A model generated the notes under the pieces. That model had not been told where the DNA came from. It made no database searches and was given only the letters and a program-made list of their open reading frames with translations. Made by a program: the position numbers and the translations under genes. Positions 1 through 9,554 of a DNA stretch of 64,000 bases are shown one piece after another; the stretch's first letter is position 1; the number at the start of each line of letters is the position of its first letter. Source of the DNA: Massilia endophytica. GTDB taxonomy: Bacteria > Pseudomonadota > Gammaproteobacteria > Burkholderiales > Burkholderiaceae_D. Location: positions 1,798,001 to 1,862,000 of the forward strand of contig NZ_CP088952.1 in assembly GCF_021165955.1 (NCBI RefSeq). Reading direction: 5' to 3'.

Positions 1-582
1 GAGGTGAGCATCGCCTTCAGCCGCGAGCCGGAACAGAGGGCGGTGGCCACGATTGGCCTTACCTGCAGCAACCGCGACGTGGCGCGCAGCCTGCGTCCCG
101 GCGCGGCGCTGGGCGGCGCGGCAAGGGGCGTGCTGCTGCGCCAGCCCACCATGCCGCACCGCACGCCGCAGGCGGCGGGCAGCCACTGGCGCCTGGTGTC
201 GCATCTTTCTCTCGCCACCCGCTCCCTTGTGCGGGAAGGGCTGGAGCCTTTCCTTGAGATGCTGGCGCTGTACGACGTGGCGCGCTCGCCGTCCTCGCAG
301 CGGCAGATCGGCGCCATCAGGGCGCTCGAACACCGTCCCGCCGTGGTGACCCTGCGCGACCGGCACGGCACCGCTGAACTGCACGGCGTGGAGGTGCGCT
401 TGCATGTGGACGAGGCGGCGCTGGCGGGCTGCGGCCTGCACCTGTTTGCCGAAGTGATGGACCGCTTCCTCGGCCTCTACGTGCACCTGAACAGCTTTAC
501 CCGCCTGGTGCTCGTGTCGGCCGCGAGCGGAGAGGAACTGCTGCGATGCCAGCCGCGCAACGGCAAGCTGCAGCTGATCTGA
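1..582 (+). CDS. tssF: TssF, type VI secretion baseplate subunit (C-terminal fragment)
   Basis: This frame is open from the first base, so it is the 3' end of a gene that begins before the window; about 193 residues remain. TssF (ImpG/VasA) is a wedge component of the type VI secretion baseplate and works with TssE, TssG and TssK. The fragment has the family's typical ending: a WRLVSHLSL segment, a LEMLALYD segment, and a final stretch with MDRFLGLYVHLNSFTRLVL. The stop lies 37 bases inside the next gene, tssG, the usual coupled order. The rest of the T6SS cluster must lie upstream, and tssG appears to be its last gene on this side. Confidence 0.9.
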   Translation, partial: EVSIAFSREPEQRAVATIGLTCSNRDVARSLRPGAALGGAARGVLLRQPTMPHRTPQAAGSHWRLVSHLSLATRSLVREGLEPFLEMLALYDVARSPSSQRQIGAIRALEHRPAVVTLRDRHGTAELHGVEVRLHVDEAALAGCGLHLFAEVMDRFLGLYVHLNSFTRLVLVSAASGEELLRCQPRNGKLQLI

Positions 583-1451
583 TCACGCTGTTCCAGCTCC
601 TGCGCAGGCAGGGCGGGGAGGCGGCCTTCGGCAACGACCCATCGCTGGCGTTCGCCGTGCGCGATCTCGCGTCGGTGAAGAACGATCCGCTGCATGTCGT
701 GCCCGCCTTCATCGGCCTGCTGGGCGCAAGCGGCGTGCTGCCATTCCACTATACGGACCGCCTGCTGCGGCATGCGGCGCAAACGCAGGACCTGGCTCCG
801 CTGGCCTTTCTCGATGTGCTTTCCTCGCGCAGTGTGGCCTTGTATGCGGAGGCATGGCGCAGGCGCCGCCCCGAGTTCGACCGTGAATCCGGTACGGACG
901 CATTCCTGGGCGCCCTGCTGGCGCTGGCGGGCGAACGCGGCGCGGATACGCCGGAGCGCGCCGCCTTCCATGCCGGAGCCCTGCGCAGGGCGACCGTGTC
1001 CGCCGAGGCGCTGGGCGCGGCCCTCGAGGACCATTTCGGCGTTCCCGTGGAGCTGGCGCAGTTTGCGGGTGGATGGCAGATGCTGGCGGAGCGCGACCGT
1101 GTTTCCCTGGGCTGCGCCAACAGCGCACTCGGAAGCATGGCGCTGGGGCAGCGCATCTGGAACCGCTCGGGCAAATTCGGCCTGCGCCTGGGACCACTCG
1201 GGGCTGAGGACTTCGAACGCTTCCTTCCCGGCAGTTCCGGGGCGGCGGCGCTGGCGGACATGGTGGGCGAGTTCGCGCTCGGTCCCTTGCGCTGCGAAGT
1301 GCGCCTGCTGCTGTCGCCCGATGCCGTGTGCAGTCCCAGGCTGGGCGGGGAGGGAGTGCGCCTCGGCTTCGACACCTTCCTGGTCTCGCCGGCGGCCGCG
1401 GAAGTGCGCGAAGACGCCGTTTACAGTCTTTCGAAAAATTCGATGATATAA
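546..1451 (+). CDS. tssG: TssG, type VI secretion baseplate subunit
   Basis: A 301-residue protein of the TssG (ImpH/VasB) family, the second wedge subunit of the T6SS baseplate. Family features are the N-terminal LFQLLRRQGG helix, a VRDLASVKNDPLHVVPAFIGLLG segment with the conserved GLLGASGVLP-H pattern, and the later FAGGWQML and NRSGKFGLRLGPL stretches. The ATG lies inside the end of tssF, an overlap of 37 bases, which suggests translational coupling. The length is slightly short for the family (about 330) but both ends look intact. The next gene is a cytosolic hydrolase unrelated to secretion, so the T6SS cluster ends here. Confidence 0.92.
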   Translation: MPAAQRQAAADLITLFQLLRRQGGEAAFGNDPSLAFAVRDLASVKNDPLHVVPAFIGLLGASGVLPFHYTDRLLRHAAQTQDLAPLAFLDVLSSRSVALYAEAWRRRRPEFDRESGTDAFLGALLALAGERGADTPERAAFHAGALRRATVSAEALGAALEDHFGVPVELAQFAGGWQMLAERDRVSLGCANSALGSMALGQRIWNRSGKFGLRLGPLGAEDFERFLPGSSGAAALADMVGEFALGPLRCEVRLLLSPDAVCSPRLGGEGVRLGFDTFLVSPAAAEVREDAVYSLSKNSMI

Positions 1452-1491
1452 CGGTAATCTTTCCGTTTTTCTTTTCCTTCGATGGCGTCCA

Positions 1492-1529
1492 TACTTCGTT
1501 CCATCAGCAGCACATAACTGAACGAAGTA
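1492..1529. promoter_or_regulatory. Perfect 10-bp inverted repeat ahead of the hydrolase gene
   Basis: TACTTCGTTC at 1492-1501 and GAACGAAGTA at 1520-1529 are exact reverse complements separated by 18 bases. The element sits in the 108-base gap between tssG and the isochorismatase-type gene, ending 30 bases before its ATG. Arm length and spacing fit either an operator for a dimeric regulator or an mRNA stem-loop. No T-run follows, so it is unlikely to be the tssG terminator. Confidence 0.5.
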
Positions 1530-1559
1530 CTCGACAAACCACTATCGAAAGGATTCATC

Positions 1560-2213
1560 ATGCCAGTCGCAAAAGCCCAAGCAGGCAAACAGCTCATCAA
1601 CGGTAACGATCACACCCTGATCTTGATCGACCACCAATCCCAGATGTCCTTCGCCACCAAGTCCATCGACGCCACCGTCCTGCGCAACAACACGGCCCTG
1701 GTGGCCAAGGCGGCCCGCGAATTCAAGGTGCCGACCATCCTCACCACGGTGGCCGCCGAATCCTTCTCCGGCCCGATCTACGACGAGATCCAGTCCGTGT
1801 TCCCGGACCAGAAGCCCATCGACCGCACTACCATGAACACCTGGGAGGACCAGCGCATTGCCGACCGCGTGAACGAAATCGGCAAGGATCGCATCGTCAT
1901 CGCCGGCCTCTGGACCTCGGTCTGCGTCGTTGGACCCGCGCTCTCCGCGCTGGACCAGGGCTTCGAAGTCTTCGTGATTACCGATGCCTCCGGCGATATC
2001 ACGGACGAAGCCCACGAGCGCGCCGTGCAGCGCATGGTGCAGGCGGGCGCGCGTCCCATCACGTCCCTCCAGTACCTGCTCGAACTGCAGCGCGACTGGG
2101 CGCGCGGCGAAACCTACGACGAAACCGTGAAGACCTCGGTCGAACACGGCGGCGCCTACGGCCTGGGCCTGATCTACGCGAAGTCGATGTTCAACGCTTC
2201 CGAAGGCCACTGA
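1560..2213 (+). CDS. Isochorismatase-family cysteine hydrolase (YcaC-like)
   Basis: A 217-residue cytosolic hydrolase of the isochorismatase-like superfamily. The conserved catalytic aspartate is in the LILIDHQ strand (D24). The nucleophile is C122 in the GLWTSVCVVGPALSAL turn, with the usual preceding hydrophobic strand RIVIAGLW. A TTMNTWED segment near 90-97 is typical of the YcaC branch, whose substrates are mostly unknown. A good GAAAGGA ribosome site precedes the ATG. It stands alone behind a 108-base gap that holds a perfect inverted repeat, so it probably has its own promoter. Exact substrate cannot be told from sequence. Confidence 0.85.
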   Translation: MPVAKAQAGKQLINGNDHTLILIDHQSQMSFATKSIDATVLRNNTALVAKAAREFKVPTILTTVAAESFSGPIYDEIQSVFPDQKPIDRTTMNTWEDQRIADRVNEIGKDRIVIAGLWTSVCVVGPALSALDQGFEVFVITDASGDITDEAHERAVQRMVQAGARPITSLQYLLELQRDWARGETYDETVKTSVEHGGAYGLGLIYAKSMFNASEGH

Positions 2214-2259
2214 TTCGCGGTAGCATCGGGGCTCCTCCAATCAAATCAAAGGAATTTGG

Positions 2260-2703
2260 ATGAGCCTTTACCGAAACCTCGTGGCGCTGGCGCTGGCATC
2301 GTCGATGTCGGGCGCCTTCGCCGCTCCCGATCTCTCCCAGCAGGTGGCCGATACGGAGCGCGCCTTTGCCGCCACCATGAAGGCGCGCGACCATGCCGCC
2401 TTCAAGTCCTTCCTCGCGGACGAGGCGATCTTCAACGCAGGACCGCGCGCGCTGCGCGGCAAGGAAGCCATCGCCGCCGCCTGGAAGCGCTATTACGACA
2501 GTCCGAACGCCCCGTTCTCGTGGGAACCGGACCAGGTGGAAGTGGTGGCCTCCGGCACGCTGGCCTATACCTCCGGCCCGGTCTACGACCCGAACGGCAA
2601 GGTGTTCAGCCGCTTCAATTCGGTGTGGCGGCTGGAGCCGGACGGCAAATGGCGCGTGGTGTTCGACCGCGGCGAACAGCTCTGCGACTGCAAGAAGCCC
2701 TGA
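2260..2703 (+). CDS. Exported SnoaL-like / DUF4440 protein
   Basis: A 147-residue protein with an N-terminal signal peptide (hydrophobic stretch LVALALASSMSGAFA followed by AAPD, likely cleaved after the AFA). The mature part has the NTF2/SnoaL-like pattern: a long first helix (VADTERAFAATMKARD), the FKSFLADEAIFN strand, a GKEAIAAAWKRYY helix, and late strands ending in WRLEPDGKWRVVFDRG. Members of this fold are small, often enzyme-like or ligand-binding proteins, and no catalytic assignment is justified. The end of the mature chain contains a CDC pair. The gene is convergent with recJ, leaving only four bases between stops. Confidence 0.75.
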   Translation: MSLYRNLVALALASSMSGAFAAPDLSQQVADTERAFAATMKARDHAAFKSFLADEAIFNAGPRALRGKEAIAAAWKRYYDSPNAPFSWEPDQVEVVASGTLAYTSGPVYDPNGKVFSRFNSVWRLEPDGKWRVVFDRGEQLCDCKKP

Positions 2704-2707
2704 AGCC

Positions 2708-4402
2708 TTACGCCGGTTCGGCGTGTTCGACCATCAACTGCACCTTGGTGGTGCCGTTGTATTCGTTCGCGTCGAGGCGGAAGGCGATGCGGGCGCGTTC
2801 GCTCAGGCCGTCCGTGCGGCCGAACCAGATGGCGTCGTAGCGCGCGCCATTTTTTTCCACCAGCAGCTTGAGGTGGCGCTCTTTCAGGATGCGCTGGCTC
2901 ACCACGCGGAACTCGTCGCAGAACACAGGCGGGGCGAAGCCCTGGCCCCAGACCTGGCCGTCCATCAGTTCGATGAACTGGGTGGTGTAGTAGTGGTCTT
3001 CCAGCGGGCCGTCCGTTTCGATCACGCGCTCCAGCTGGTGGGCGCTGAGCAGTGAGCGGCCCACTTCCTCGAAGGCTTTGGAGAAAGCGTCGAAGGCTTC
3101 GGCGCGGATGCTGAGGCCAGCGGCCATGGCGTGGCCGCCGAATTTGTCGATCAGCGAGGGCGCGCGTTTGGACACCAGGTCCAGCGCATCGCGCAGGTGG
3201 AAGCCGGTGATGGAGCGCCCCGAGCCCTTGATCCAGCCATCGCCCGCCGGAGCGAAGGTGATGGTGGGGCGGTAGAACTTCTCCTTCAGGCGAGAGGCCA
3301 CAATGCCGATCACGCCCTGGTGCCAGGTCTCGTCGAACACCGTAATGGTGGTGCTGCCTGCGGGCTCGAAGGCGTCCAGGTGCAGCATGGCCGTATCCTG
3401 CATCTCGGCCTCGATCTCGCGCCGCTGCAGGTTGATTTCGTTGAGCCGCTGCGCCAGCGCCCAGGCGCGGCCTTCGTCGTCCGTGATCAGGCATTCGATA
3501 CCGAAGGACATGTCCTCCAGCCGCCCGGCCGCGTTCAGGCGCGGGCCCAGGGCGAAGCCCAGGTCGAACGGCGTCGCGCTGCGCGCCTGCCGTCCCGCGA
3601 CGCGGAAGAGAGCGGCGATACCGGCGTGCATGCGGCCCGCGCGCATGCGCTTCAGGCCCTGCGCCACAAGAATACGGTTGTTCGAATCCAGCTTGACCAC
3701 GTCCGCCACGGTGCCCAGGGCCACCAGGTCGAGCAGGGAATCCAGCTTGGGCTGGGTCTGGGCATCGAACGCGCCGCGGCGGCGCAGCTCCGCGCGCAGC
3801 GCCAGCAGCACATAGAACACCACGCCCACACCCGCCAGGTGCTTGGAGGGGAAGCCGCAGGCAGGCTGGTTCGGGTTCACGATGACGCGCGCGTCCGGCA
3901 GCTTCTCGCCGGGCAGGTGGTGGTCCGTCACCACCACGTCGATGCCGCGCCGCTTCGCTTCCTCAACGCCTTCGATGCTGGCGATGCCGTTGTCCACGGT
4001 GATGATGATGTCCGGCGACTTCTCGCGTGCCGTCAGGGCCACGATTTCCGGCGTGAGGCCATAGCCGTACTCGAAGCGGTTCGGCACGATGAAATCCACG
4101 TCCGCGCCCATGGCCCGCAGGCCGCGCAGGGCCGTGGCACAGGCGGTGGCGCCGTCGCAGTCGTAGTCCGCAACGATGACCATGCGCTTGCGCGCCGCGA
4201 TGGAATCGGCCAGGAACACGGCCGCGGCGCCGATATGCAGCAGGCCGGGCGGAGGAATCAGGGCCGCCAGTTCGCTGGAAAGCTCGCGGGGATCGGTGAG
4301 GCCGCGCGAGGCATACAGGCGCGCGAGCACGGGGTGAACTCCCCCCTGGCGCAGCATCTCCGATTCGCGGAACGGGCAGGGGCGGATTGCAATACGGGTC
4401 AT
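2708..4402 (-). CDS. recJ: Single-stranded-DNA-specific exonuclease RecJ
   Basis: A 564-residue RecJ, the 5'-3' single-strand exonuclease used in recombination and mismatch repair. Visible DHH-phosphoesterase motifs are VADYDCDGATA at residues 77-87, the ITVDNG strand near 134-139 and VVTDHHLPG with D160-H161-H162. The DHHA1 region carries GGHAMAAGLSI, and the OB-fold C-terminal part is complete. Length matches the family. The start overlaps the end of the upstream RpfE-like gene by four bases, so the two are translationally coupled. This pairing is also known from the Xanthomonas rpf locus. Confidence 0.96.
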   Translation of the reverse strand: MTRIAIRPCPFRESEMLRQGGVHPVLARLYASRGLTDPRELSSELAALIPPPGLLHIGAAAVFLADSIAARKRMVIVADYDCDGATACATALRGLRAMGADVDFIVPNRFEYGYGLTPEIVALTAREKSPDIIITVDNGIASIEGVEEAKRRGIDVVVTDHHLPGEKLPDARVIVNPNQPACGFPSKHLAGVGVVFYVLLALRAELRRRGAFDAQTQPKLDSLLDLVALGTVADVVKLDSNNRILVAQGLKRMRAGRMHAGIAALFRVAGRQARSATPFDLGFALGPRLNAAGRLEDMSFGIECLITDDEGRAWALAQRLNEINLQRREIEAEMQDTAMLHLDAFEPAGSTTITVFDETWHQGVIGIVASRLKEKFYRPTITFAPAGDGWIKGSGRSITGFHLRDALDLVSKRAPSLIDKFGGHAMAAGLSIRAEAFDAFSKAFEEVGRSLLSAHQLERVIETDGPLEDHYYTTQFIELMDGQVWGQGFAPPVFCDEFRVVSQRILKERHLKLLVEKNGARYDAIWFGRTDGLSERARIAFRLDANEYNGTTKVQLMVEHAEPA

Positions 4403-5400
4403 GTTGACAGCTTTTTCAGGTTCACCGGGCGCCAGAATCGGCGCAGCGACATTCTACCCGTTCGGAACTCCGTCCATCCATCGCGGTGGCTGAGGATCAG
4501 GGTCACTTCGTCGATGCGGCCAGCGCGCAGGGCCTCCAGCACGGGCGCGAACCATTGCTGGTCGAGGTCCTGCATGTTCAGCAGCCAGGAGGACCAGTCG
4601 CCCGACAGGCCTGCGTCCAGCAGCTGCGCCAGCACGGCGCTGCGGCCTTTCGCCAGCACGTCTTCCACCCGCGCATCCTGCAGCTTGCCGGAGGCGAGGG
4701 CGTTCATCCAGTCCGGCCCCTCGATCACGGCCAGACCCGATGGCGCAGCCGCTGCCGGCGCTGGCGAACCGGCCCACAGCCAGAAGGAGTTCACCGCTGG
4801 CAGCTTGCGGGCGGCGCGCGCCTCGTTGACGGGATGCTCGTGCCATAGCATCTGCACCTCGTTCTGCAGGCGGCGGAAGCTGCGGGCGGCGTCGCCCGTC
4901 GGCATCCAGTCTGCGAGGTTGACGCCGCTGGCGGCGTCCGGCGAGGCTGTGGCCAGCCCCGCCCATTCGTCGGCGCGCAGGAACCAGGTGTGGGCGTTTC
5001 CGTAAAGGAGGGTCTTGCCCTCGTCCGCGATCAGCTGCTGCACTGACTCGAAGAGGGTGCGCGAATCCGCTTCCTCCAGGCGCAGCTGGCGCGGGTCCTG
5101 CATTACCAGGTGGTTGCGCGCGATCTGCACATGGATGGGGTGGACGATGAACCAATGCCCGGCTTCCTGCTCCATGCCCATGCCGCGCATGACGGCGCTC
5201 GCCAGCGGCGCGCCCGGCGCCTGCGCCAGCCATGCCTCATGCGGCAGCACGCGGCTGTCCACGTCGAAAGGCACATATTGCTGGGATTTGTTGCGTGAGA
5301 GCAATGCCGCTAAAGAGGGGGCCTGCATGCTCCGAACCAGGTCCGGCGCGAACTCCGCGGGAGGAAGCCCGAAGGGCACGACAAGGGTAAGGGAAGCCAT
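4399..5400 (-). CDS. RpfE-like conserved protein upstream of recJ
   Basis: A 333-residue protein of the family often annotated as RpfE-like or phosphoglycerate-mutase-related regulatory protein in beta- and gammaproteobacteria. It begins with LTLVVPFGLPP and has the conserved FLRADEWAGL, NLADWMPTG, and LWHEHPVNEARAARKLPAVNSFWLWA segments. Its biochemical function is not established. The name comes from linkage to recJ in the Xanthomonas rpf cluster, which is repeated here with a four-base overlap. It diverges from the lolC gene across an 87-base gap. Confidence 0.75.
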   Translation of the reverse strand: MASLTLVVPFGLPPAEFAPDLVRSMQAPSLAALLSRNKSQQYVPFDVDSRVLPHEAWLAQAPGAPLASAVMRGMGMEQEAGHWFIVHPIHVQIARNHLVMQDPRQLRLEEADSRTLFESVQQLIADEGKTLLYGNAHTWFLRADEWAGLATASPDAASGVNLADWMPTGDAARSFRRLQNEVQMLWHEHPVNEARAARKLPAVNSFWLWAGSPAPAAAAPSGLAVIEGPDWMNALASGKLQDARVEDVLAKGRSAVLAQLLDAGLSGDWSSWLLNMQDLDQQWFAPVLEALRAGRIDEVTLILSHRDGWTEFRTGRMSLRRFWRPVNLKKLST

Positions 5401-5487
5401 GCGGCATTGTAGTCGTCACCCGTGACCCATGAAAAGCTGTTTATATGGCAAACTGCGCACTTTCGCTATCGCAACACTGCCGCTTCG

Positions 5488-6741
5488 ATGAGTTTTGTAC
5501 AGAAATGGCCTTATGAATGGCTGGTCGGCCTGCGCTACACGCGCGCCGGGAAGCGTTCGGGCCGCAACAGCTTCATATCCTTCATCTCCGCCATTTCGAT
5601 GGCGGGGATCGCGCTCGGCGTGGCGGCCCTGATCGTGGTGCTCTCGGTGTACAACGGCTTCCAGAAGGAGGTGACGCAGCGCATGCTGTCCGTGCTGGGC
5701 CACATCGAGATCTACCAGATGGGCGGGCCCATGGCGGACTGGCGCGCAACCGCGCGCGAGGCCTTCGCCAACCGCGAGGTGCGCGGCGCCGCGCCCTTCG
5801 TGGAAACCCAGGGCCTGCTGGCGCATGGCAGCGACGTGCTACGCCCCGCCGTGATACGCGGCATCCTGCCCGAGGAAGAGGCCAAGGTGTCCAACGTTAT
5901 CGGCGCCATCAAGCAGGGCAGCTTCGGTGAACTGCGTCCCGGCTCCTTCAATATTGTGCTGGGCGTGGAGCTGGCCCGCGCGCTGGAAGTGAAGGTGGGC
6001 GGCAAGGTGGCGCTGGCTCTCGCGGAGGGCAGCGGCTCGACCGGCATGCGCACCTTCACCGTGGCGGGCATTTTCGAGGCCGGGCATAACGAGTTCGATT
6101 CGGCGCTGGCCTATGTGCATCTGGAAGACGGGCAGCAGCTCATCGGCCTTCCCGGCCCCTTCGGCCTGCGTCTGAAAGTGGCGGACATGCAGCGCGCTCC
6201 CGAAGTGGCGTTTGAACTGAAGCAGGCCATGCAGGGCAACCTGCTGATCCGCGACTGGTCCAAGCTGAATGCCAACTGGTTTGCCGCCGTGAAGACCCAG
6301 AAGCACATGATGTTCATCATTCTCACGCTGATCATCGCTGTCGCCGCCTTCAATCTGGTGGCAACGCTGGTGATGACGGTGACGGACAAGCAGGCCGATA
6401 TCGCGATCCTGCGCACACTGGGCGCTTCGCCGCGCTCGATCATGAAGATCTTCGTGATCCAGGGTGCTCTCGTGGGCGTGATCGGCACCGCGCTGGGCGT
6501 ATTGGGCGGCGTGCTGCTGGCCTGGAATGTGGACGTGATCGTGCCCGCCATCGAACGCCTGCTGGGCATGAAGTTCCTGTCCAAGGATATCTATTTCATC
6601 AGCGCCGTGCCGTCGGACCTGCGCTGGCCGGACGTGGCGGCCATTGGCGCAACGGCCATCGGCCTGTCCTTCGTGGCCACGCTGTACCCCAGCTGGTGGG
6701 CCGCGCGCGTGAAGCCCGCGGAAGCGCTGCGTTATGAGTGA
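5488..6741 (+). CDS. lolC: LolC/LolE-type lipoprotein-releasing permease (copy 1)
   Basis: A 417-residue inner-membrane permease of the lipoprotein-releasing complex, which extracts outer-membrane lipoproteins and passes them to LolA. It has the expected four transmembrane segments: one near residues 25-50 (SFISAISMAGIALGVAALIVVLSVYNGF) and three in the C-terminal FtsX domain, with a large periplasmic loop between. I chose the ATG of MSFVQKWPYEW because it aligns with the downstream paralogue's MSFVKNLPYEW; an in-frame ATG 66 bases earlier adds an unconserved tail. It is followed after six bases by a close paralogue and then lolD. Confidence 0.92.
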   Translation: MSFVQKWPYEWLVGLRYTRAGKRSGRNSFISFISAISMAGIALGVAALIVVLSVYNGFQKEVTQRMLSVLGHIEIYQMGGPMADWRATAREAFANREVRGAAPFVETQGLLAHGSDVLRPAVIRGILPEEEAKVSNVIGAIKQGSFGELRPGSFNIVLGVELARALEVKVGGKVALALAEGSGSTGMRTFTVAGIFEAGHNEFDSALAYVHLEDGQQLIGLPGPFGLRLKVADMQRAPEVAFELKQAMQGNLLIRDWSKLNANWFAAVKTQKHMMFIILTLIIAVAAFNLVATLVMTVTDKQADIAILRTLGASPRSIMKIFVIQGALVGVIGTALGVLGGVLLAWNVDVIVPAIERLLGMKFLSKDIYFISAVPSDLRWPDVAAIGATAIGLSFVATLYPSWWAARVKPAEALRYE

Positions 6742-6747
6742 GCTGCA

Positions 6748-8008
6748 ATGAGTTTCGTGAAAAATCTGCCGTATGAGTGGCAAGTGGGCCTGCGCTATAC
6801 CCGCGCGGGCAAGCGCAGCAGCCGCAACAGCTTCATCTCCTTTATCTCGCTGATCTCCATGGGCGGCATTGCGCTGGGCGTGTGCGCGCTCATCGTGATT
6901 CTCTCCGTGATGAACGGCTTCCAGAAGGACGTGACGGGGCGCATGCTCTCGGTGCTCGCCCATGTCGAGATCTTCGACAAGAACGGCGGGCTGCAGGACT
7001 GGCAGGCGCAGGAGAGGGCGGTGATGCGGAATCCCGCCGTGAAGGGCGCGGCACCGTTCTCGCCCATGCAGGCAGGCCTCATGCACGGGAACGAAGCCCT
7101 GCGTCCCGCCTTCGTGCGCGGCGTGCTGCCGGACCAGGAACCGAAGGTGTCGGACGTCGAACGCAATATCCAGGCGGGCAGCTTCATGGACCTGCGGCCG
7201 GGCGAATTCGGTATTGTGCTCGGCGTGGACCTGGCGCGTTCGCTGCAGGCAGGCGTCGGAGACAAGGTCACCATGATCCTGCCCCAGGGCGCGGTGACGC
7301 CTGCGGGAATGGTGCCGCGCATGCGCTCCTTCACGGTCAAGGGCATCTTCCACGCCGGCCACCAGGAGTTCGACTCCACCATGGCCTTCATCCATCTGCA
7401 GGACGCCCAGCGCATGCTGCGCATGGATGCGCCGTCCGGCCTGCGCCTGCGGCTGGACGACATGCACCGCGCCCCGCAGGTGGCGGAGGAGCTGAAGAAG
7501 GTGCTGCCGTCCAACCTCGAAGTGCGCGATTGGTCAAAGCTGAACGCAACGTGGTTTGCGGCAGTTCAAACCGAGAAGCGCATGATGTTCATTATTCTTA
7601 CCCTGATCATCGCCGTGGCGGGCTTCAATCTCGTTTCCACGCTGGTGATGACGGTAACGGACAAGCAGCCAGACATCGCCATCCTGCGCACGCTGGGCGC
7701 GTCCCCAGGCTCGATCATGAAGATCTTTGTGATCCAGGGCGCGCTGGTGGGGCTGCTGGGGACCGCGCTGGGTGTGCTGGGCGGTGTGCTCATTGCCACC
7801 AATATCGACGTCATCGTGCCATTTATCGAAAATCTACTGGGAGTGCAGTTCTTGTCCAAGGATATCTACTACATCAGCACCGTTCCATCGGACATGCGCT
7901 GGCCGGACGTGGCGAAGATCGCCGCGCTGTCCGTGCTGCTGTCCTTCGTGGCGACCATGTACCCGAGCCGCTGGGCCGCCCGCGTAAAACCTGCGGAGGC
8001 GCTGCGCT

Positions 8009-8016
<8 letters not shown>
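6748..8016 (+). CDS. lolE: LolC/LolE-type lipoprotein-releasing permease (copy 2)
   Basis: A 422-residue paralogue of the preceding gene with the same N-terminal signature (YEWQVGLRYTRAGKRSSRNS), the same large periplasmic domain and near-identical membrane segments such as MMFIILTLIIAVAGFNLV and TLGASPGSIMKIFVIQGAL. The pair probably forms a LolC-LolE heterodimer, although the lolC/lolE assignment by order is arbitrary. Its stop TAA lies inside the first codons of lolD (eight-base overlap), so the two are translationally coupled. Confidence 0.9.
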
Positions 8017-8707
<691 letters not shown>

Positions 8708-8709
8708 CC

Positions 8710-9513
8710 ATGTGGATCGACACCCACTGCCACCTCGATGCGCACGAATTCCGCGGCGCCTCGCTGGAACGTGCCGCCGACGCAGGCGGAAAGGGAGTGT
8801 CGATGATCGTCATTCCCGCTATCGCTACGGGGAACTTCGAGGCGGTGCGGGAGCTGGCGCATGCGGCGCCGAATGCCTGCTACGGCCTCGGAATCCATCC
8901 CATCTGCGTTCCGCAGGCCACCGATGAGGACCTGCTGCGCATGCGCGAGCAGGTGGGCAGAGCGATGGACGATCCCTGTTTCGTCGCCATCGGCGAAGTA
9001 GGGCTCGACTTCTTCATCCCCATGCTGTGCGAGCCGGCCATGCGCGAGAAGCAGATCCACTTCTTCCGCGAGCAGCTGCGCATTGCGCGCGATTTCGGCC
9101 TGCCCGTGCTCACGCACGTTCGCAAGTCGCAGGACCAGGTGCTCAAGCATGTGCGCCAGATACCGCCAGCCGGTGGCATCGCCCATGCCTTCAACGGGAG
9201 CTTCCAGCAGGCGCAAGGCTATATCGATGCAGGCTTCAAGCTCGGCTTCGGCGGCAACGTGACATTCACGCGCGCCTTGCAGATTCGCCGGCTAGCCTCC
9301 GAACTGCCACTGTCCTCCATCGTCATGGAGACGGATGCGCCGGATATCGCGCCCTCATGGATACATCCTGGCGTGAATACGCCTGACCAGATTCCCGGCA
9401 TCGCCCAGGTGGTGGCCGACCTGCGCGGCATCCCGCTGCACGAAGTGGAATCGGCCACCACCGCCAGCGCGCAGGAAATCATGCCCCGGCTGCGACAGCT
9501 GCTGCCGGCATAA
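8710..9513 (+). CDS. TatD-family metal-dependent hydrolase
   Basis: A 267-residue TIM-barrel hydrolase/DNase of the TatD family. Metal ligands are visible: the HxH of IDTHCHLD (H6, H8), the glutamate of IGEVGLDFF, a histidine in VLTHVRKS, a histidine in IAHAFNG, and the aspartate of METDAP. The gene starts two bases after lolD, so it is likely transcribed with the Lol genes, although no functional link is implied. Members of the family have been reported as 3'-5' exonucleases; the natural substrate of this paralogue is unknown. Confidence 0.88.
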   Translation: MWIDTHCHLDAHEFRGASLERAADAGGKGVSMIVIPAIATGNFEAVRELAHAAPNACYGLGIHPICVPQATDEDLLRMREQVGRAMDDPCFVAIGEVGLDFFIPMLCEPAMREKQIHFFREQLRIARDFGLPVLTHVRKSQDQVLKHVRQIPPAGGIAHAFNGSFQQAQGYIDAGFKLGFGGNVTFTRALQIRRLASELPLSSIVMETDAPDIAPSWIHPGVNTPDQIPGIAQVVADLRGIPLHEVESATTASAQEIMPRLRQLLPA

Positions 9514-9554
9514 ACAGAGCGGGGCCGCGCGCCCCGGACGAAGGAGGCGGCTGC

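Noticed and set aside
1..1451. T6SS genes as part of the unusual cassette downstream
   Set aside because: They are standard tssF and tssG at the end of a cluster, 16 kb from the sigma-54 cassette with housekeeping genes in between.
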